A stretch of DNA of 64,000 nt, from the NCBI GenBank assembly GCA_047495785.1, contig JBLDXI010000032.1, positions 3,348,001-3,412,000 of the forward strand, written 5' to 3'. The position numbers and the translations under genes are program-made. Positions 48,219 to 60,800 of the stretch are shown here, piece after piece. Position 1 is the stretch's first letter. Every line of letters begins with the position of its first letter. Origin of the DNA: Lepidodermella squamata (Eukaryota; Gastrotricha). The notes below the pieces were generated by a model. The model was not told where the DNA came from, did not search any database, and saw only the letters and a program-made list of their open reading frames with translations.

Positions 48219-49811
48219 CTACCCAACACATGATGACTTATCGGGAGGGGTCGATTTGTTACCTTGATTGTTCAAGTGCTTGGCCGTCGCGGGTTTACTG
48301 GGTTTACCTGCTGGGACATCCGTGCTTCGGACATAGTCCCCTGAAGTGATCTGGCCCCACTCTCTTGCGGCCTCGTCGTGTGTGGGTGCTGGCGTCTGCA
48401 TGGTGGCTAGGAAATTTGACATTGTGCGAAAGTTCACCTCAAGGCGGGATATTGCGTCGGCAAGTGTCTGGAGCTTGGAGTGAAGATCGCCTAGCAGCTG
48501 GCTCCTTAGCTTCTCGACGACAAGTGGGGCAATCTTCGTGGCGATATCTTCCATTAGCCGGTCGCTGTGAAATATCTGTTTGGGCTGGATTTGCCAGGCC
48601 GGAGTTATTGGTGGAGGAGCTGGTATGAATGTCGGTTGTAGCGGCGGCGACGCCTCGTCAGTAGGAGCTCCTGTGTCTTTTCTACCTTGAATTTTGGCAA
48701 TTTTGGAAAGAACACGCTCTTCGTCACGTTTGACTGCATTAACGACTGCCTTGCAACCACCCCAGTTCGCCGAGTGTGGACCGTTGCAATTAGCGCATTT
48801 ACGAGCACTCGGCTTGTCCTTCAGTTCGCAATCTCTGGTGTAATGCTCGCCGGCACACCATCCGCATTTTTTGACGGTTGATCGGCAGTGCTTGGTCAGA
48901 TGATCGTGGCTTTGACAAGCGTTGCACCTGATGGGGTGGTGAACAGCTTTCAACTCCTTGCCTTTGATCCTGCATATGCTGAAAAGTAACCCATCTCCCT
49001 TGGTTAATTGCTTCGCCAGCTCCACTGTTTTCATGTAGCAAAATACTTTACCATGGGTAACTGCGACGTCTTCGACCTTCTCGGCCCATTTCGTCTTTAT
49101 CGCTTCTGCTGAGATCGTGCTGGGGAACCCTGTGCATTCGACAGCTCGCCCTTCAGCCTGCGCTGTTTTACGAGCATCGTTGGACGTTGGTTTACGTTGG
49201 TTTGTCTTGGCTTCATCTGGGAAATATTCATAATATTTCTCCGTGCGATGAACTCGAATGCCTCCCCCGAAGGCGTCTTCCGCCCAGCCTTTAAGAATCA
49301 TAGCATCAGATGCCATTTCGGGGGTTTCAAAGGTGATTCGGGCTCCTCCCATGCCAAGGACGACCAGTCTGGAAATTCTGACCTTACCGTCAGTTGCTCT
49401 GTCGAGTTCCGTGATCATGTCGCCGTCATTTTTAAAATCGGGCGAAATGTCGTCGATGACTACCACGCACTTTTCGCGCGCGCGAGCGGCAGCTTGCGCC
49501 GCCTTCTTGGCATCTTCGCTTTCCCGTGATTCCTGTTCGTAGGTCGGAGTTTGGCTCATCGAGGATGCCCTCCCCCTGGTGATGGTTCCGGGAGTTTTGC
49601 GGCGAAGATCTTCGTTGGTTACTGGCTTTTTTGCCGTAGTACCTGCGCCGTTAATTACCTTTGTCGCTGGTTCTCCGGTTGGTGATGGCTGCGAGGCCCT
49701 CGACGGTGACTGTTGTCTGCTCGCTGGCGTGGAACCGCTCCCGCCGATTGCCCCAGGCAGCAGGGAACCCTTGATGGGGATGGAGGGGTTTGAAGGGTGT
49801 GCTTCAGACAT
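48219..49811 (-). CDS. LINE ORF1: gag-like nucleic-acid-binding protein
   Basis: 530 aa. The N-terminal third is Ser/Pro/Thr-rich and disordered. The middle (about 110-270) has RNA-recognition-like segments (VVVIDDISPDF, RVHRTEKYYEY, VECTGFPSTI). Three CCHC-type knuckles follow: CNACQSHDHLTKHC, CGWCAGEHYTRDC and CANCNGPHSANWGGC. The C-terminus has a helical stretch and a polar tail. This is typical of arthropod-type Jockey-clade ORF1 proteins, which bind element RNA. The stop at 48219 is 58 nt from the open part of ORF2. Confidence 0.82.
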   Translation of the reverse strand: MSEAHPSNPSIPIKGSLLPGAIGGSGSTPASRQQSPSRASQPSPTGEPATKVINGAGTTAKKPVTNEDLRRKTPGTITRGRASSMSQTPTYEQESRESEDAKKAAQAAARAREKCVVVIDDISPDFKNDGDMITELDRATDGKVRISRLVVLGMGGARITFETPEMASDAMILKGWAEDAFGGGIRVHRTEKYYEYFPDEAKTNQRKPTSNDARKTAQAEGRAVECTGFPSTISAEAIKTKWAEKVEDVAVTHGKVFCYMKTVELAKQLTKGDGLLFSICRIKGKELKAVHHPIRCNACQSHDHLTKHCRSTVKKCGWCAGEHYTRDCELKDKPSARKCANCNGPHSANWGGCKAVVNAVKRDEERVLSKIAKIQGRKDTGAPTDEASPPLQPTFIPAPPPITPAWQIQPKQIFHSDRLMEDIATKIAPLVVEKLRSQLLGDLHSKLQTLADAISRLEVNFRTMSNFLATMQTPAPTHDEAAREWGQITSGDYVRSTDVPAGKPSKPATAKHLNNQGNKSTPPDKSSCVG

Positions 49812-51452
49812 AACACACCAAAAAGGAGGGGTGGGGGAAGGAGAAAGGGGGGGATGGGGTTTAAGAGGCGCTTATCCCAACTGGTTGTCGGGTTTACAAG
49901 CGCCGAAAAACTAAGAAAAATGAATAAATTAATGTAAATTAGTATAAAGGAGATAGTTGGCTTAGTGCCAGTATGTTATTTTTTAAGCTTAGTGGTGTTT
50001 ATAAGAAAAGTAGGTTCGAAAAAAAGCAGAAAAAGCTCGTGCTATTCAAAACGAAAAATTTGGATTGGAAACTACGAAGCTTTATCGGCGAGACTAAGAT
50101 TGCTGGGTCTTTGCTGAGCTTTTCTCGCTTGCATTGTTGACTTAAGCCACCTTGTTATCCGGTAAAGAATTTGCTGGCATTTAGATCAAATCGAAGGCAT
50201 AAAGTCAGCACTCAGCTAATGTAAATATCGGCACATGACTGACTATTCAAATGATCAACATTTACAACATTTTCTACTGTAAATGTTATTCAAATCGAAG
50301 ACAATGATGAAATATTATAACGAAGTTTTATCTTATGATCAATAATTTATTCTCTGGTTTAAATTGCTCAGTTCATCTTCTACAGAAGACAGTTGTTAAT
50401 CCTTACTCCTCTAATGGAAATACTTCGAGGAAGAACTCACGTCACTGCGATGTTTTTTCTGATTACAGTACAGTCGAGTACGGTAGGTTCACTGTATTCT
50501 TCCATGATTCTTACACTTTTACCGTACTCGGTGTATACTCTCGGACTTTTTCCGTCGCGAACGAATAGGTTGTCATTCTTCAAATTACGTAGGGCCAGAA
50601 TTAATCAGATTTAGGGCAAATTTTAACCTTAAACTGTGTTTTAATTTCATGGAATGTGAGATAAATCAACTTGAGTTCAAAACATGGACGTTCATTCTGC
50701 CGCAATTTCATATTTTGACGGCTCAAACTTTGAGGAGAACTATGAATATCCGTGCCTATTTTCATTTTCGCAATTTATTAAAATAATTTCTAACTAATGA
50801 CATGTCAACGCGTCAATCAGCCTGATTTTTTTATTGAATAGCTTTATTTTCTGTCCCAGGCTGCAGCCTGACAGGTGCATCGGACTGCGGATTGGGCGCA
50901 TTGGACAATCTTTGTCTTTCGAGGTAAATGAACTTTTCTATGATCAAACGGGCAGGAAAAGTTCGATTAAACTATATTTTGTTGCTGTTGGCAGAGTTTC
51001 GTTTCCTCCGCAATTGTTCACGTCACCGCGATACCTTCGTAATACATAAATCCCATTAGCGTGACTATTATTGCCTGGAATTTTTAACCGCCGCCTGCTG
51101 AAAAACAACGACCGCGTCGGGAAAAACAAGAGCTCGTTCACGCGACAAGGGATAATGCACAACATATTTATAACTCTGAGCTGCTTTCAAAGCTTCGGAT
51201 TTCAGTTATGCGCGGTCTGGCGCGGGGGCGATACGGCTATATGACGGCGAGTAATTAAGCCTGATTTGTGCGCGACATAAAAACTGACACCTGTTATAAC
51301 TGAAAGCTCGCAACTCTTGGCTTGCCGTTATTTCTAGGAATCTGAGACATCGCATGGCCCGCTTTTATTGCTTAGATTGAGAGCATAGTGAGTGCAAACG
51401 CGCGCGACTTAATAATCGCCAATTCATTTTCATTCTTGTCAATTTAGAAAAT
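49812..51452. other. Intergenic region upstream of the LINE and of the small secreted peptide gene
   Basis: The left edge contains probable LINE 5' sequence (G-rich, 49825-49860). No gene was supported in the remainder, only short unsupported reading frames. Confidence 0.4.
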
Positions 51453-51683
51453 ATGCCGGCGACTTTCCGCCCTATTTTATTAACAATCTTGCTGTTGTGC
51501 GTAATTAGCCGCCGCAGCTTTATCACTTGCCGGCCTGTTCTACGGGTTCAAAAAGTCAAACCGATTCCAGCGAGATATCTCGAGCAGCTAGCGGCGCTGG
51601 ACGAAAGCTACCTGCGGCAACGTTACAATCTAACAGCTCTAGATGACGTGAACCACTCTAATTCCAAGCTCCGATTTTTATAG
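51453..51683 (+). CDS. Small secreted peptide precursor (unknown)
   Basis: A single exon encodes 76 aa. The N-terminus MPATFRPILLTILLLCVISR is a good signal peptide. The mature part is short and basic, with QKVKPIPARYLEQL, LDESYLRQRYNL and sequons NLT and NHS. A poly(A) signal AATAAA lies 62 nt after the stop (51745-51750), which supports a real short gene. No dibasic neuropeptide pattern is obvious and no family was recognised. Confidence 0.55.
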   Translation: MPATFRPILLTILLLCVISRRSFITCRPVLRVQKVKPIPARYLEQLAALDESYLRQRYNLTALDDVNHSNSKLRFL

Positions 51684-51930
51684 CCGATCTAGTAGCCGCT
51701 ATACTCCACACTACCGCTATATTTTGTCTTCATCATTTTTTTCGAATAAATCAAGTTTTGTTTTTTGCCACGTGTTTTGTATTAATTGAAGGCTGAGGTG
51801 CGCGAACCAGCCATGGAGACGGACTGATAATAGCGCCGAAAAAGAAGACATAAATCGATAAAATATTGCGCCAGTGTTGCGAAAAGCTTCGATACCACCA
51901 ACTTTGTTTTTTTATTATCATCGCTTGATT

Positions 51931-54900
51931 ATGACTAAAATCGACGTCGAGTCAGGTCAACTCTCTAACGCTGCCGATCTTCGGAAGAAAAATGCCGCCC
52001 TTCGAAGTTTCGTAAGAGACAACTTCAAACTTCCGAACTCTTCGGATGCTAACAAGAGTTATGGCTATGTGGCAAGTGGAACTGACATCGTCCGGCCTTA
52101 TCTTCGCATTCACGGTGGGCACATGGACCTGAACCACATGGCGCACGTGTACAATGTGGTGAGCAACTTCTGGAAATTCCCGCAGCCCCGTGCTATCGTT
52201 GAAATAACCGGTTCAGCCCACCCGGCTATAAATAGACGAGACGAGTTGGCGGCATTGATCAAGTCTAAACATAAAACTTGGTTTCCTGACGGATCCTGGA
52301 TCATCACAGGCGGATGCAATAGCGGGGTAATGAAACTATTTGCTGATTCTATAACGCTCGCACGACGAAATTCGACTCTGTCGCCCACACCGCGGACAGT
52401 TTGCATGGGCATCGCTACGTGGGCGACGCTTGATTCGAAAGATCTTAAACTAATGGAATCAGCTGATGGATGTATCGTGCGACACGATGAGGGTCATCCA
52501 AATACGACTGAGGGAAATAATAAGAAACTTAACCTAGGTCACGACTGTTTCATCTTGGTTGACAAGGGCGAAACTGGCTACAATCAAGAGGTTGATTTTC
52601 GCAACTTGTTTGTCGACTATTTGTCCGAACTTGATCGAAGTGTTGACATTCCGGTTGTTCTCCTCCTAATCGGCGGAGGCTCTGCGAGTTTGAAAACTGT
52701 TTATCTAGCTGTAACTGTGAATGAAGGTGAAGCTCAAGCGTCACTAGACATAGAACCGAGGCAGGTTGTGGTTTTCAAGGGCAGTGGCCGAGCGGCTGAT
52801 GCTATTCAAACAACGATAGAAATGTTCAGCCGTGATAAAAACATACGCTTCGACGAATTCGTTGCCAAGTTCCCAAGTGATCTGTTAACTGAAATCTTGG
52901 GTGGAGCTGATTCCGACAAGTACAACGATGATGAACTAAGAAAGAGGGTGTTCGAACATTTGGCAAACATCGCCATGAGGCGGCACATGGTTCGCATTGC
53001 TGACCCTTTCAACGAGCCGAATAGCTTCCGAGTTTTTGAGCCAGTAATTATCTTCAATTATGACACGACATTTTCATGTCTCTGTATTTAGGAGGATTCA
53101 AGTTGTACCAGAACTGAAAAATTCGTCGCCGACAATTTCGAACACAGACAATGCCGGAAGTTTCAAGCGATGAAGAAAAGTGATATCAAACGATTTCTAC
53201 AAAATCGAATAGAATTGTAAGTCGATTTAAAGCATAAACCTGACTTGAGTTTTTTATTCAGTTTTCCGGATAAAAATCTTGTTTGCAAATGTGGTCGGCC
53301 TAACCACAAACCAACAAGTAACGAAGACGTCCTAGTTGAAAATGACACGTTTGAAACTCAACTGGCTGAGTGTAACACCGCTCGATGTGGAACCCTGAAG
53401 TTCGAAGCTGACCACAGTGATCCTAAATATTTCTCTCACGATTTGGCGTCTTTCGTGCCCTGCCACAGCAAGTTCTTACGGCTCTACTACGACGACTCAA
53501 AGCACGATCACCCGCTATTTTGGCTCAAACTTCAAGCCCTAATCACTGAGTACTGGAACGTCCGGCGGCCTCAAGTGTTGATCGAAGTTACCGGATCTGC
53601 GGAAGATATGCGGCATATTAACCCGAAAATTCTGCAAGATCTGCAGTTCGGCATCGTTCAGGCGAGTATTAAATCGAAGGCTTGGCTAATTACCGGGGGT
53701 ACGAATTGTGGCGTGATGAAGCTTGTTGGCGATGCGTTGGCTGACTTCCGGTCAACACATGAAGGCGCGGGTGTGCCTTGCTTCGGAATATCCACGTGGG
53801 GCATGCTCGAGCACAGAAATTCGATATTCGCACCGGAAAGGTGCAGGCAAGGAGTCGTTGAGTATCCTTTCAAAAACGATCAAGACTACGTCGCGAGAAA
53901 AGATCGGGGCAATCACTACGAGCTTAATCCCGGTCATGACTACTATATCTTCGTTGACACGGGCAAGGAAGAGCAATTCGGGCAGGAGATCGTTTTCCGT
54001 AATAAGCTGCTCAATCACTTCTCCCGGTTGCCTCCGTACAAGAGTATAGTCGAAAACAGCCAAACACCCCTCGTGCTACTGGTCATTAGCGGAGGTCCGG
54101 GAACACTTGGTACAGTAGAGGAAGCTGCTAATTCCGTAATATTAAACAACTCCACTGCGATTGAAATTTCATTCTAATATACCTATAGGCAGAAAGAAAT
54201 CAACGTAGACCCATTGTTCTGGTAAAAGGTTTCGGGGGTTGTGCTGATTTCTTGTCATACGCCTACTACAGTGTGACTGACAAGACGAAAACTGTGGATG
54301 AGTGGCTGGCTTTGATGAAGCAAGATAGCAATTTCATTGACAAATTGAATGTCGCAAAAAAGTGGAGCAACGTAGAAGAGGATTTCAGAAAGGAGGCAGA
54401 GAAATGGCGCCAAAGGCTATCAGCTGATCTTGATTCCGTAAAATGAGCAAAAATTCATCTAAATTTATTGACACTTAAATTGTTCATAGGTAACAGTTTT
54501 AGATATGGAACGTTGCTCGTTAACCGACGAAGGCCGGTTCCTTGAAGATGCGATCCTAGATGGCATTTTCAAGCTGAAACGGAAGGAGAAAGAATCGATC
54601 GAAAGTACTTTTGAGCTCTCCCTCATTTGGGACCGGGTTGATTTCGCAGAGAAAATAATCGGTGATAGCGTGCTATGCGAAGTCATCCGGGCTTCGAAGG
54701 ACACAAGACTGCTGACCAAAGCCATGACTATCGCTATCAAAAAGAACCAGCCAGAACTGTTTCAGCTGTATGTAGAAAGCGGTTTGGTCGAACCCCTCAG
54801 TTTCTTTCGTGGACTTTCCAGCAAACGCTCTGCTGTGATTTTCCACAAGGTGAGCTCCCCTTTTCAAGTTCTACCTTTCACACTGTTTTTATAGGTCCTA

Positions 54901-57212
54901 CAACACCCGACAACATGGGGAGATAGGGGACCCATTTCTCAGAGTCACTTGCACCTTCTTCAATACTTGAGTGGTTATGAACTTGTAAGCTTTTCATGAC
55001 TTGCTGACTCATTCATATTGGCTCTTTTTTACAGCGAAGAGAGTCGAGCTTCAAGCTGAATTATGAAATTGAAGACATTTCTATCCCTAAGCTGGAGGAT
55101 ATGGAAGACCTGATGACGTCAGTCTTTGATGTAAGACAGGGCTATTCCGAACGAAGGAACCTACCGCGTTTCATCGACTTGGTGAAAACTCGGCAATCCG
55201 AACTGACGATGAATGACGAGTACAACACGACGCTGAAAAATCTGATCATGCTCCAGCTGTTTCTATGCCGAGATTCTTTCGCTGTTGTAGCGTGGAAAGT
55301 TGCCATGAAAAGTGACTTCCTTGGCACGGCTGTCATGGCAAGCATTTTCCTATCAAATTTAGCTATAATAGCCCGCAAGATCCATCGGCATGATCTGGCC
55401 TCTGAGTATACAACATTGGCAGAGTAATTTTTAACAAAAATGTGCCTTGCCTTGTTTGATTCCATTTCCCTTCCTTAGGAAATGGGAAAATCGAGCGGTT
55501 GGATTGATTGACTATTTAGCTCAGGGCCAGCAGGAAGATCTTTACGATATCCTTATGAGAGGATTAAGAGTCTGGGACAATGCTAACGTTCTTTGTATGG
55601 CTTACGTCAGCAAAAAACTCGGCGTAATCGCAGCACCTTCAGTCCAGGTTGTCCTTGAAACAATTTGGAAAACAAGATGGAGTGAAAAGTACGCCATTGA
55701 CGGCGGGTCGAACTGCTTCGAATCCATTGCTAAGAAGAAATCAAAGACCTATCCTGAGGTTGAGCCGAGCTTGAGTCGGGCAAAAGAACCAGTCAAAGAC
55801 TTTATTTATCCTTACAATATCCCTCCGATAGCCAAGTTTGTGCTGTACTCAATCAGCCTGCTTATTTTCCTGTTCCTGATTCTTGGCAAACTGGTTCACA
55901 TGCCGCACGACTCAGACAAATGTGATGCTGAGTCACTTGGAATCGTGGTTGCGACATGGCTTTGGGGTTTCAGTTTCACCGCCGGGGCAGCTTTGGAGGT
56001 AAGCCCTTCCTTCTAGCATTATACCTGGCTTATAATGGCTCTTTAGTTTGCATTATCCCATATACTGTCAACGGACAACGCGATTACAATGATGGCCCAA
56101 GGATTTTTGACAGTTTCAGCTAGTCTTACATGGAACGCTTGCATGCGTGGTGATGTCAAGTAAGGAACCCTTGAAAATCTGTTTACATGGATCTAAATTA
56201 GTCGTTATTGAAGGTCCGACTCATTCCTTATCTATGAGCGATTCAACACGGCAAAGACACTATACGCCCTATCTTGCCTGCTATTTTGGTTCAAGTTGTT
56301 TCGAATCCTTCAGATTAACAAAACTATCGGGCCTAAAGTCAAAGCGCTTTTTGAAATGGTAAGATTATTATCTGCATGAATTAATTTTACGAACAATTTG
56401 CTTGCAGTTCAAAGATGTGCTCTTCTTTTGTGTCCTTCATTTTATCATGCTTTTCGCATTCGCCGGACCTATCTATGCCCTAATGAAGTTCAATCGCACA
56501 AGTGAAAAAGAATCATGGTCATTAGAGGAACTTGTAGCGTTGATTGGAAAGGTCGTCAACTACCGCTGGTGGAACATCGTTGCTGTCGCCTTGGACGATA
56601 GCAAGAGGCTGTCCTACGGCAGTGGAGCGTGCGATAAAGCCATGTCTATCGAATCTGACGAGGAGACAGCGGCTTACTTTAGACAGTACGGTCCTGGAAT
56701 TGTTGAGCCGGTTAATCATACTCAGGTCTGCAACTACTCGAATCTTCTGTCGGGCATACTACTAATGATCTATCTGATCGTAACGAATATCATCCTCCTT
56801 AACATGTTGATAGCAAACTTCGCATCAACGGTCGAACGGAATCGCATTTCAGCTGAAATCATGTGGAAGTTTGAGAGATATCTTCTGATTCGAAGTTATA
56901 CCGAAAAAGCCATCCTGCCGCCTCCTTTCAGTCTCGTAGAAATACCTGTTCTAGCTGTTCTGAAACTCTGGAGAAAGTCCAGAGGCCTTAGCAGTCCATT
57001 TGGTTATTTTTTAAAGAAATTATGAAAAAGAAATCCAAACGTTTATTTTATTGTTTTTAGCAATAACCATCCCAGATGGAGCATTGGTGCAAAAGTTGGC
57101 AACAAGTGATGACGGTTCGAACTTTGAAAAGAACAAATCAGAGCTTTACAAGCATCGCTATATGCAATTAAACAAACTGGAATGCGAAGCTGTTTGGGCT
57201 GTTGCAGGCTGA
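51931..57212 (+). CDS. TRPM-like channel D with two tandem N-terminal SLOG modules
   Basis: Twelve exons: 51931-53043, 53092-53216, 53262-54135, 54189-54437, 54490-54849, 54895-54984, 55035-55423, 55479-55998, 56047-56159, 56214-56358, 56408-57002, 57061-57212; 1,574 aa. SLOG 1 (about 55-310): RPYLRIHGG, IVEITGSA, TGGCNSGVMKLFADS, ILVDKGETG, LIGGGSASLKTV, KGSGRAADA, then RRHMVRIADPF. A new TRPM-type N-terminus begins at about 383 (FVADNFEHRQCRKF, CKCGRPNHKP). SLOG 2 (about 425-730) has LIEVTGSAEDM, TGGTNCGVMKLVGDA, FVDTGKEE, VISGGPGTLGTV and KGFGGCAD. Helical repeats and S1-S6 follow. The pore is WWNIVAVALDDSKRL near residue 1380. The TRP box is WKFERYLLIR...AILPPPFSLVEI and a tail of about 90 aa closes the protein. 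AATAAA is at 57257. It sits in tandem with gene E. Confidence 0.88.
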
Positions 57213-57822
57213 AATTTTTCGAACTTTTTCAAACACAAATGTTCTTCAATCGTTGAAATAAAGTGGTAACCGGCGGAACGGTTCCTTTTTTGGTTTGTGA
57301 TTAGGTTTGAAAATGTTGGGTGATTAGTTATTCTTCATTAGTTTATTTATCAATTATTAATCTCATTAATGACATCGCCCAGAGCATATTGATATTAAAA
57401 GTACACCATGGTCGTGATCATTAAAATCTACTAAGGCATGGAACCTGGATGTGATTCACAGCCGAGCGGCTTGGAGCCTTGCAGGAATCATTGCATGCTG
57501 AGGCAAATAAAAAAACTAGTCTAAATAATTAAAGGGCAGTATGGATTGACCGTAGTCATAACACATGTGCTTTCACGACTGGTTCGATGAATGGCCCGGT
57601 CGATAGTCCTAGTAATTTACTATAGCGCGCAATAGTTCCTTCTATTTATGAGGCAAGGACGCAGCTCCATGGCTACAAAAAATAAATAAACTTTTCACTG
57701 AGCCAAAACTACAGACACCGGTTGAATGCCGACACCGTGCTGAGCTAAATCAGAGATTTGAGCTGTAAATCTCAAACAAAATTCATAATTTGTATTGCAA
57801 ACAACTCAAAGGTGAATGCTCA
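57213..57822. other. Spacer between tandem TRPM genes D and E
   Basis: It contains the poly(A) signal of D (57257-57262) and the probable promoter of E. No gene was seen. Confidence 0.45.
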
Positions 57823-60800
57823 ATGACTTCTAGGGCTGGTGTTCAAAACCGAGCAAATGAGGTGAATTTTTACGAATTTTCAAATTCTCTATTTCACCAT
57901 CAATGGCAATTTTAGGCTTCCAGGCAAATTTACGGTGAAAATCGAACAACTTTTGCTCCATTTGTCCGAACTCATTTCAGCAAACTCCCCCCGCGGAAAG
58001 ATGAAAATACCGACGAAACTCTTCCCAGCGAGCCGAATGAATCTTTCGGTAGCATTCAACTCCCCGGCGGTCCTCGGCGTCCGTATTTAAGAGTCGATGG
58101 TCAACGGCAGGATTTGGAGTATTTCGAGAAGGTTTACCAGGTTCTAACTTCTCATTGGGGACTTCCAGTTCCTCAGTTCATTCTCGAAGTAACAGGCTCC
58201 TCTGAAGAGTTTTTCCTCGACTCGGATCAAGCAAAAAATGAACAGCTACTTCTCGAACTTGAAAGCTACGTCAGACATATGGTACAAACTGAAAGCCAAG
58301 AGCATGTTTGGGTCATAAGTGGGGGTGGTGATGGAGGGGCCATGCGATTGGTCGGGCAGGCTTTGGCCGGAATTAGTCACCTTGCACCTTGCATAGCCTT
58401 CACACCCTGGTGCTCGAACCTTGCCGGCCGAGAATTACTGAGAAATGGCAGCAATGAAAGTTCAGTCCTCTATAAGCCCCCACCCAGCAACGAGAAGCAG
58501 ATTTCACTGAACATGGACCATAGCTGTTTCATTCTGGTCGATCAGGGTGTCGAGGAGAAAGGATGGGGTCAAGAGGTGGAATTTCGCAGTGCCTTCATCG
58601 ACTACGTCTGCCGGCAGAAGTTCTCCGAGCAAATACCTGTCGCCCTAGCTCTTTTCGGCGGGGGTAAAAATACGTTAAAAACAGTGAATCAAACAATTTC
58701 GACATCGCAAGAGGACCTAAATGCCGGTCGTCTCAACGATCCTCGACCAGTAATTGTATTTTCTGGAACGACTCGAGCAGCAGAGTGTATTTCATTCGTG
58801 CTAAAGTCTTACAAGCCAGAAATGACAAGTATCGACAGTCTGGCCGAAGAAATCAAAACGCGGTATATCTCAGATATTTTCGCAACTTTATCCGGTCCAC
58901 CAGAAGAAAAGTTGGTGAAAAAAGCGCTGGAGAGTTTGCGGAATATTGCTATGCGGCGGCATATGGTCACTGTCGTAAATGCGTTTTCTGAGAACCGAAT
59001 GCAACGAGTGAAAATTTCTAATTTCGAAACGCGTCTGACTCCTCAGCAGCGAACGTGCCAATTCGTGGACAACAACTTCGTTCACAAACGATGCGAAAAG
59101 TTCGAGCTGATCACGGATGATGAGAAGAAACGGATTGAGGGTAATTTGCTCAAGAAAATGAACCTCGAAAGGCTGTGCAAATGCGGTCGAGACGACCACC
59201 CCCTGCTAGATCAAGATCAGTCAAAGTGGGACCATTCTCAACGAGTTGGTACTTTGTACTTCTACGGAGATCCATCTGTTAATTCAGCCATTCTCCAGTC
59301 CTTTGTCCCGTGCTACAGCAAGTTCATACGGCTGCCGTATGACAAAGAAGCAGCCACCGACTTTTACTTCGAAAAAGTGTTGGCTTTGCTGTTCGAATTC
59401 TGGCAGATGCAGAAACCTCAGATGCTCATCGAAGTAACCGGAACAGCGACTGATATGAGGCAAGTCGATCATTCAATACTTCAACAGCTAAAGGTCGGCC
59501 TTGTTCGAGTTGCAAAGAAAGCTAAGGCGTGGCTTATCGCTGGAGGGACGAATACCGGGGTTATGAAACTGATGGGCGATGCTGTTCACGAGGACCGGGT
59601 CACCCATGGTGGTATTGGTGTCGATTGTCTTGGCATTGCTCCTTATGGCATGATGGAGAACCGGCATACAATCTTCGATAAAACAAACGTTAAAGATGGT
59701 CTTGTGAGATATCCATACAAGAACGATGAGGACTACGGCAAGAGATTTGCAAATGGGGCGGTTTACGAACTGAACCCTGGCTACAATCATTACATTCTGG
59801 TGGATACCGGTAAAGAAAATCGCTTCCAGGAAGAGATTGATTTTCGGTCCAAACTCATTGGGTACTTGTCGCGGCAAAAGCCCTTCAAAACGAAAACCGG
59901 CAGCGATCAAACCCCTCTTGTGCTCCTCGTTGTAGGCGGTGGTCCCGGCACCCTGAGAACGATCGTAGACTCCCTAAGAGCTAGTAAACGCCCCGTTGTA
60001 ATCTTGAAAGGTTTCGGGGGTCTCGGCGATTTCCTCGCAGATTTTTCGGCAAGCCTTGATGATCCAAGTCTTGCAAAAGACTTGCCGAAGCATAACTACA
60101 TCGAAGCCATAGCAATACGAGAGAAGCATACTCGCAAGAACGACGCAATCTACAAGAGCGATTTGGAAGCTGTTGTGACCGAGATTTTCAACGACAGGAG
60201 CTTGATCACGATTGTCGACATGTCTACGGCTGAATCCATGGCAGCGCAATCATTAGACGACTGTATCATTGAGGCTATCTTCAAGGTTGCCCCAAGCCCC
60301 GATAATGAAGCCGCTGGATTAGAGCGTTACGTCAAGAGCAGCTTCGAACTTGCATTGAAGTGGAACCGGATCAAAGCAGCACGTAGATTCCTTGCTGATC
60401 CAAGAGCTTACAAGGTCATCCAATCAGCAAAACTCACTGGGCCGGACGCTGGCCAACTTTTGGTAGACAAAGCGATGACATTTGCAATTAAGAGAGACCA
60501 GCCGAAGCTGTTCAAGCTTTACATTCAAACTGGCCTTGTAGAACCAAGGAAATTCTTCTACAGCGATAACCCTAATCAAGTTGCCATCGTCTATCATAAG
60601 CTTTTCTGGCATCCATCATCTTGGCTGAACCACAAAAAGGTTGTTCCAACTCGCAATCGCACGCTGTTTCAGCACATTCTGGAGGCCTACCACGGCCGGC
60701 CTAAAGTTGGAAAGAACATGGCTTTTAGGTTCAACTACGAAGCAGATTCACATGAGCCACTCTTGGCGATAATGGACGCTGTTGAGCCAGCTTTTCGGTC

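Larger units (their letters stand above)
45327..49811 (-). mobile_element. Non-LTR retrotransposon (Jockey/CR1-like LINE), nearly intact
   Basis: It encodes two consecutive minus-strand reading frames: a gag-like protein with zinc knuckles, and an apurinic endonuclease plus reverse transcriptase. There are no LTRs. The boundaries given are the coding limits; the 5' untranslated part probably extends past 49811, where the plus strand is G-rich (49825-49860), and the 3' end lies near or before 45300. Open frames of this length imply recent activity. Confidence 0.88.

Noticed and set aside
45327-49811. Endogenous retrovirus or LTR element
   Set aside because: No LTRs, protease or integrase; the endonuclease is of the apurinic type and the reverse transcriptase is of non-LTR type.
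50335-50614. Two overlapping short reading frames
   Set aside because: No start context, domain or poly(A) support, and the frames conflict.
51874-57025. Reading the TRPM D region as two genes, a SLOG-only protein and a channel
   Set aside because: In gene E the same two modules are in one unbroken exon, and the D introns at 53044-53091 and 53217-53261 join in phase and restore the FVADNF...CKCGR segment.
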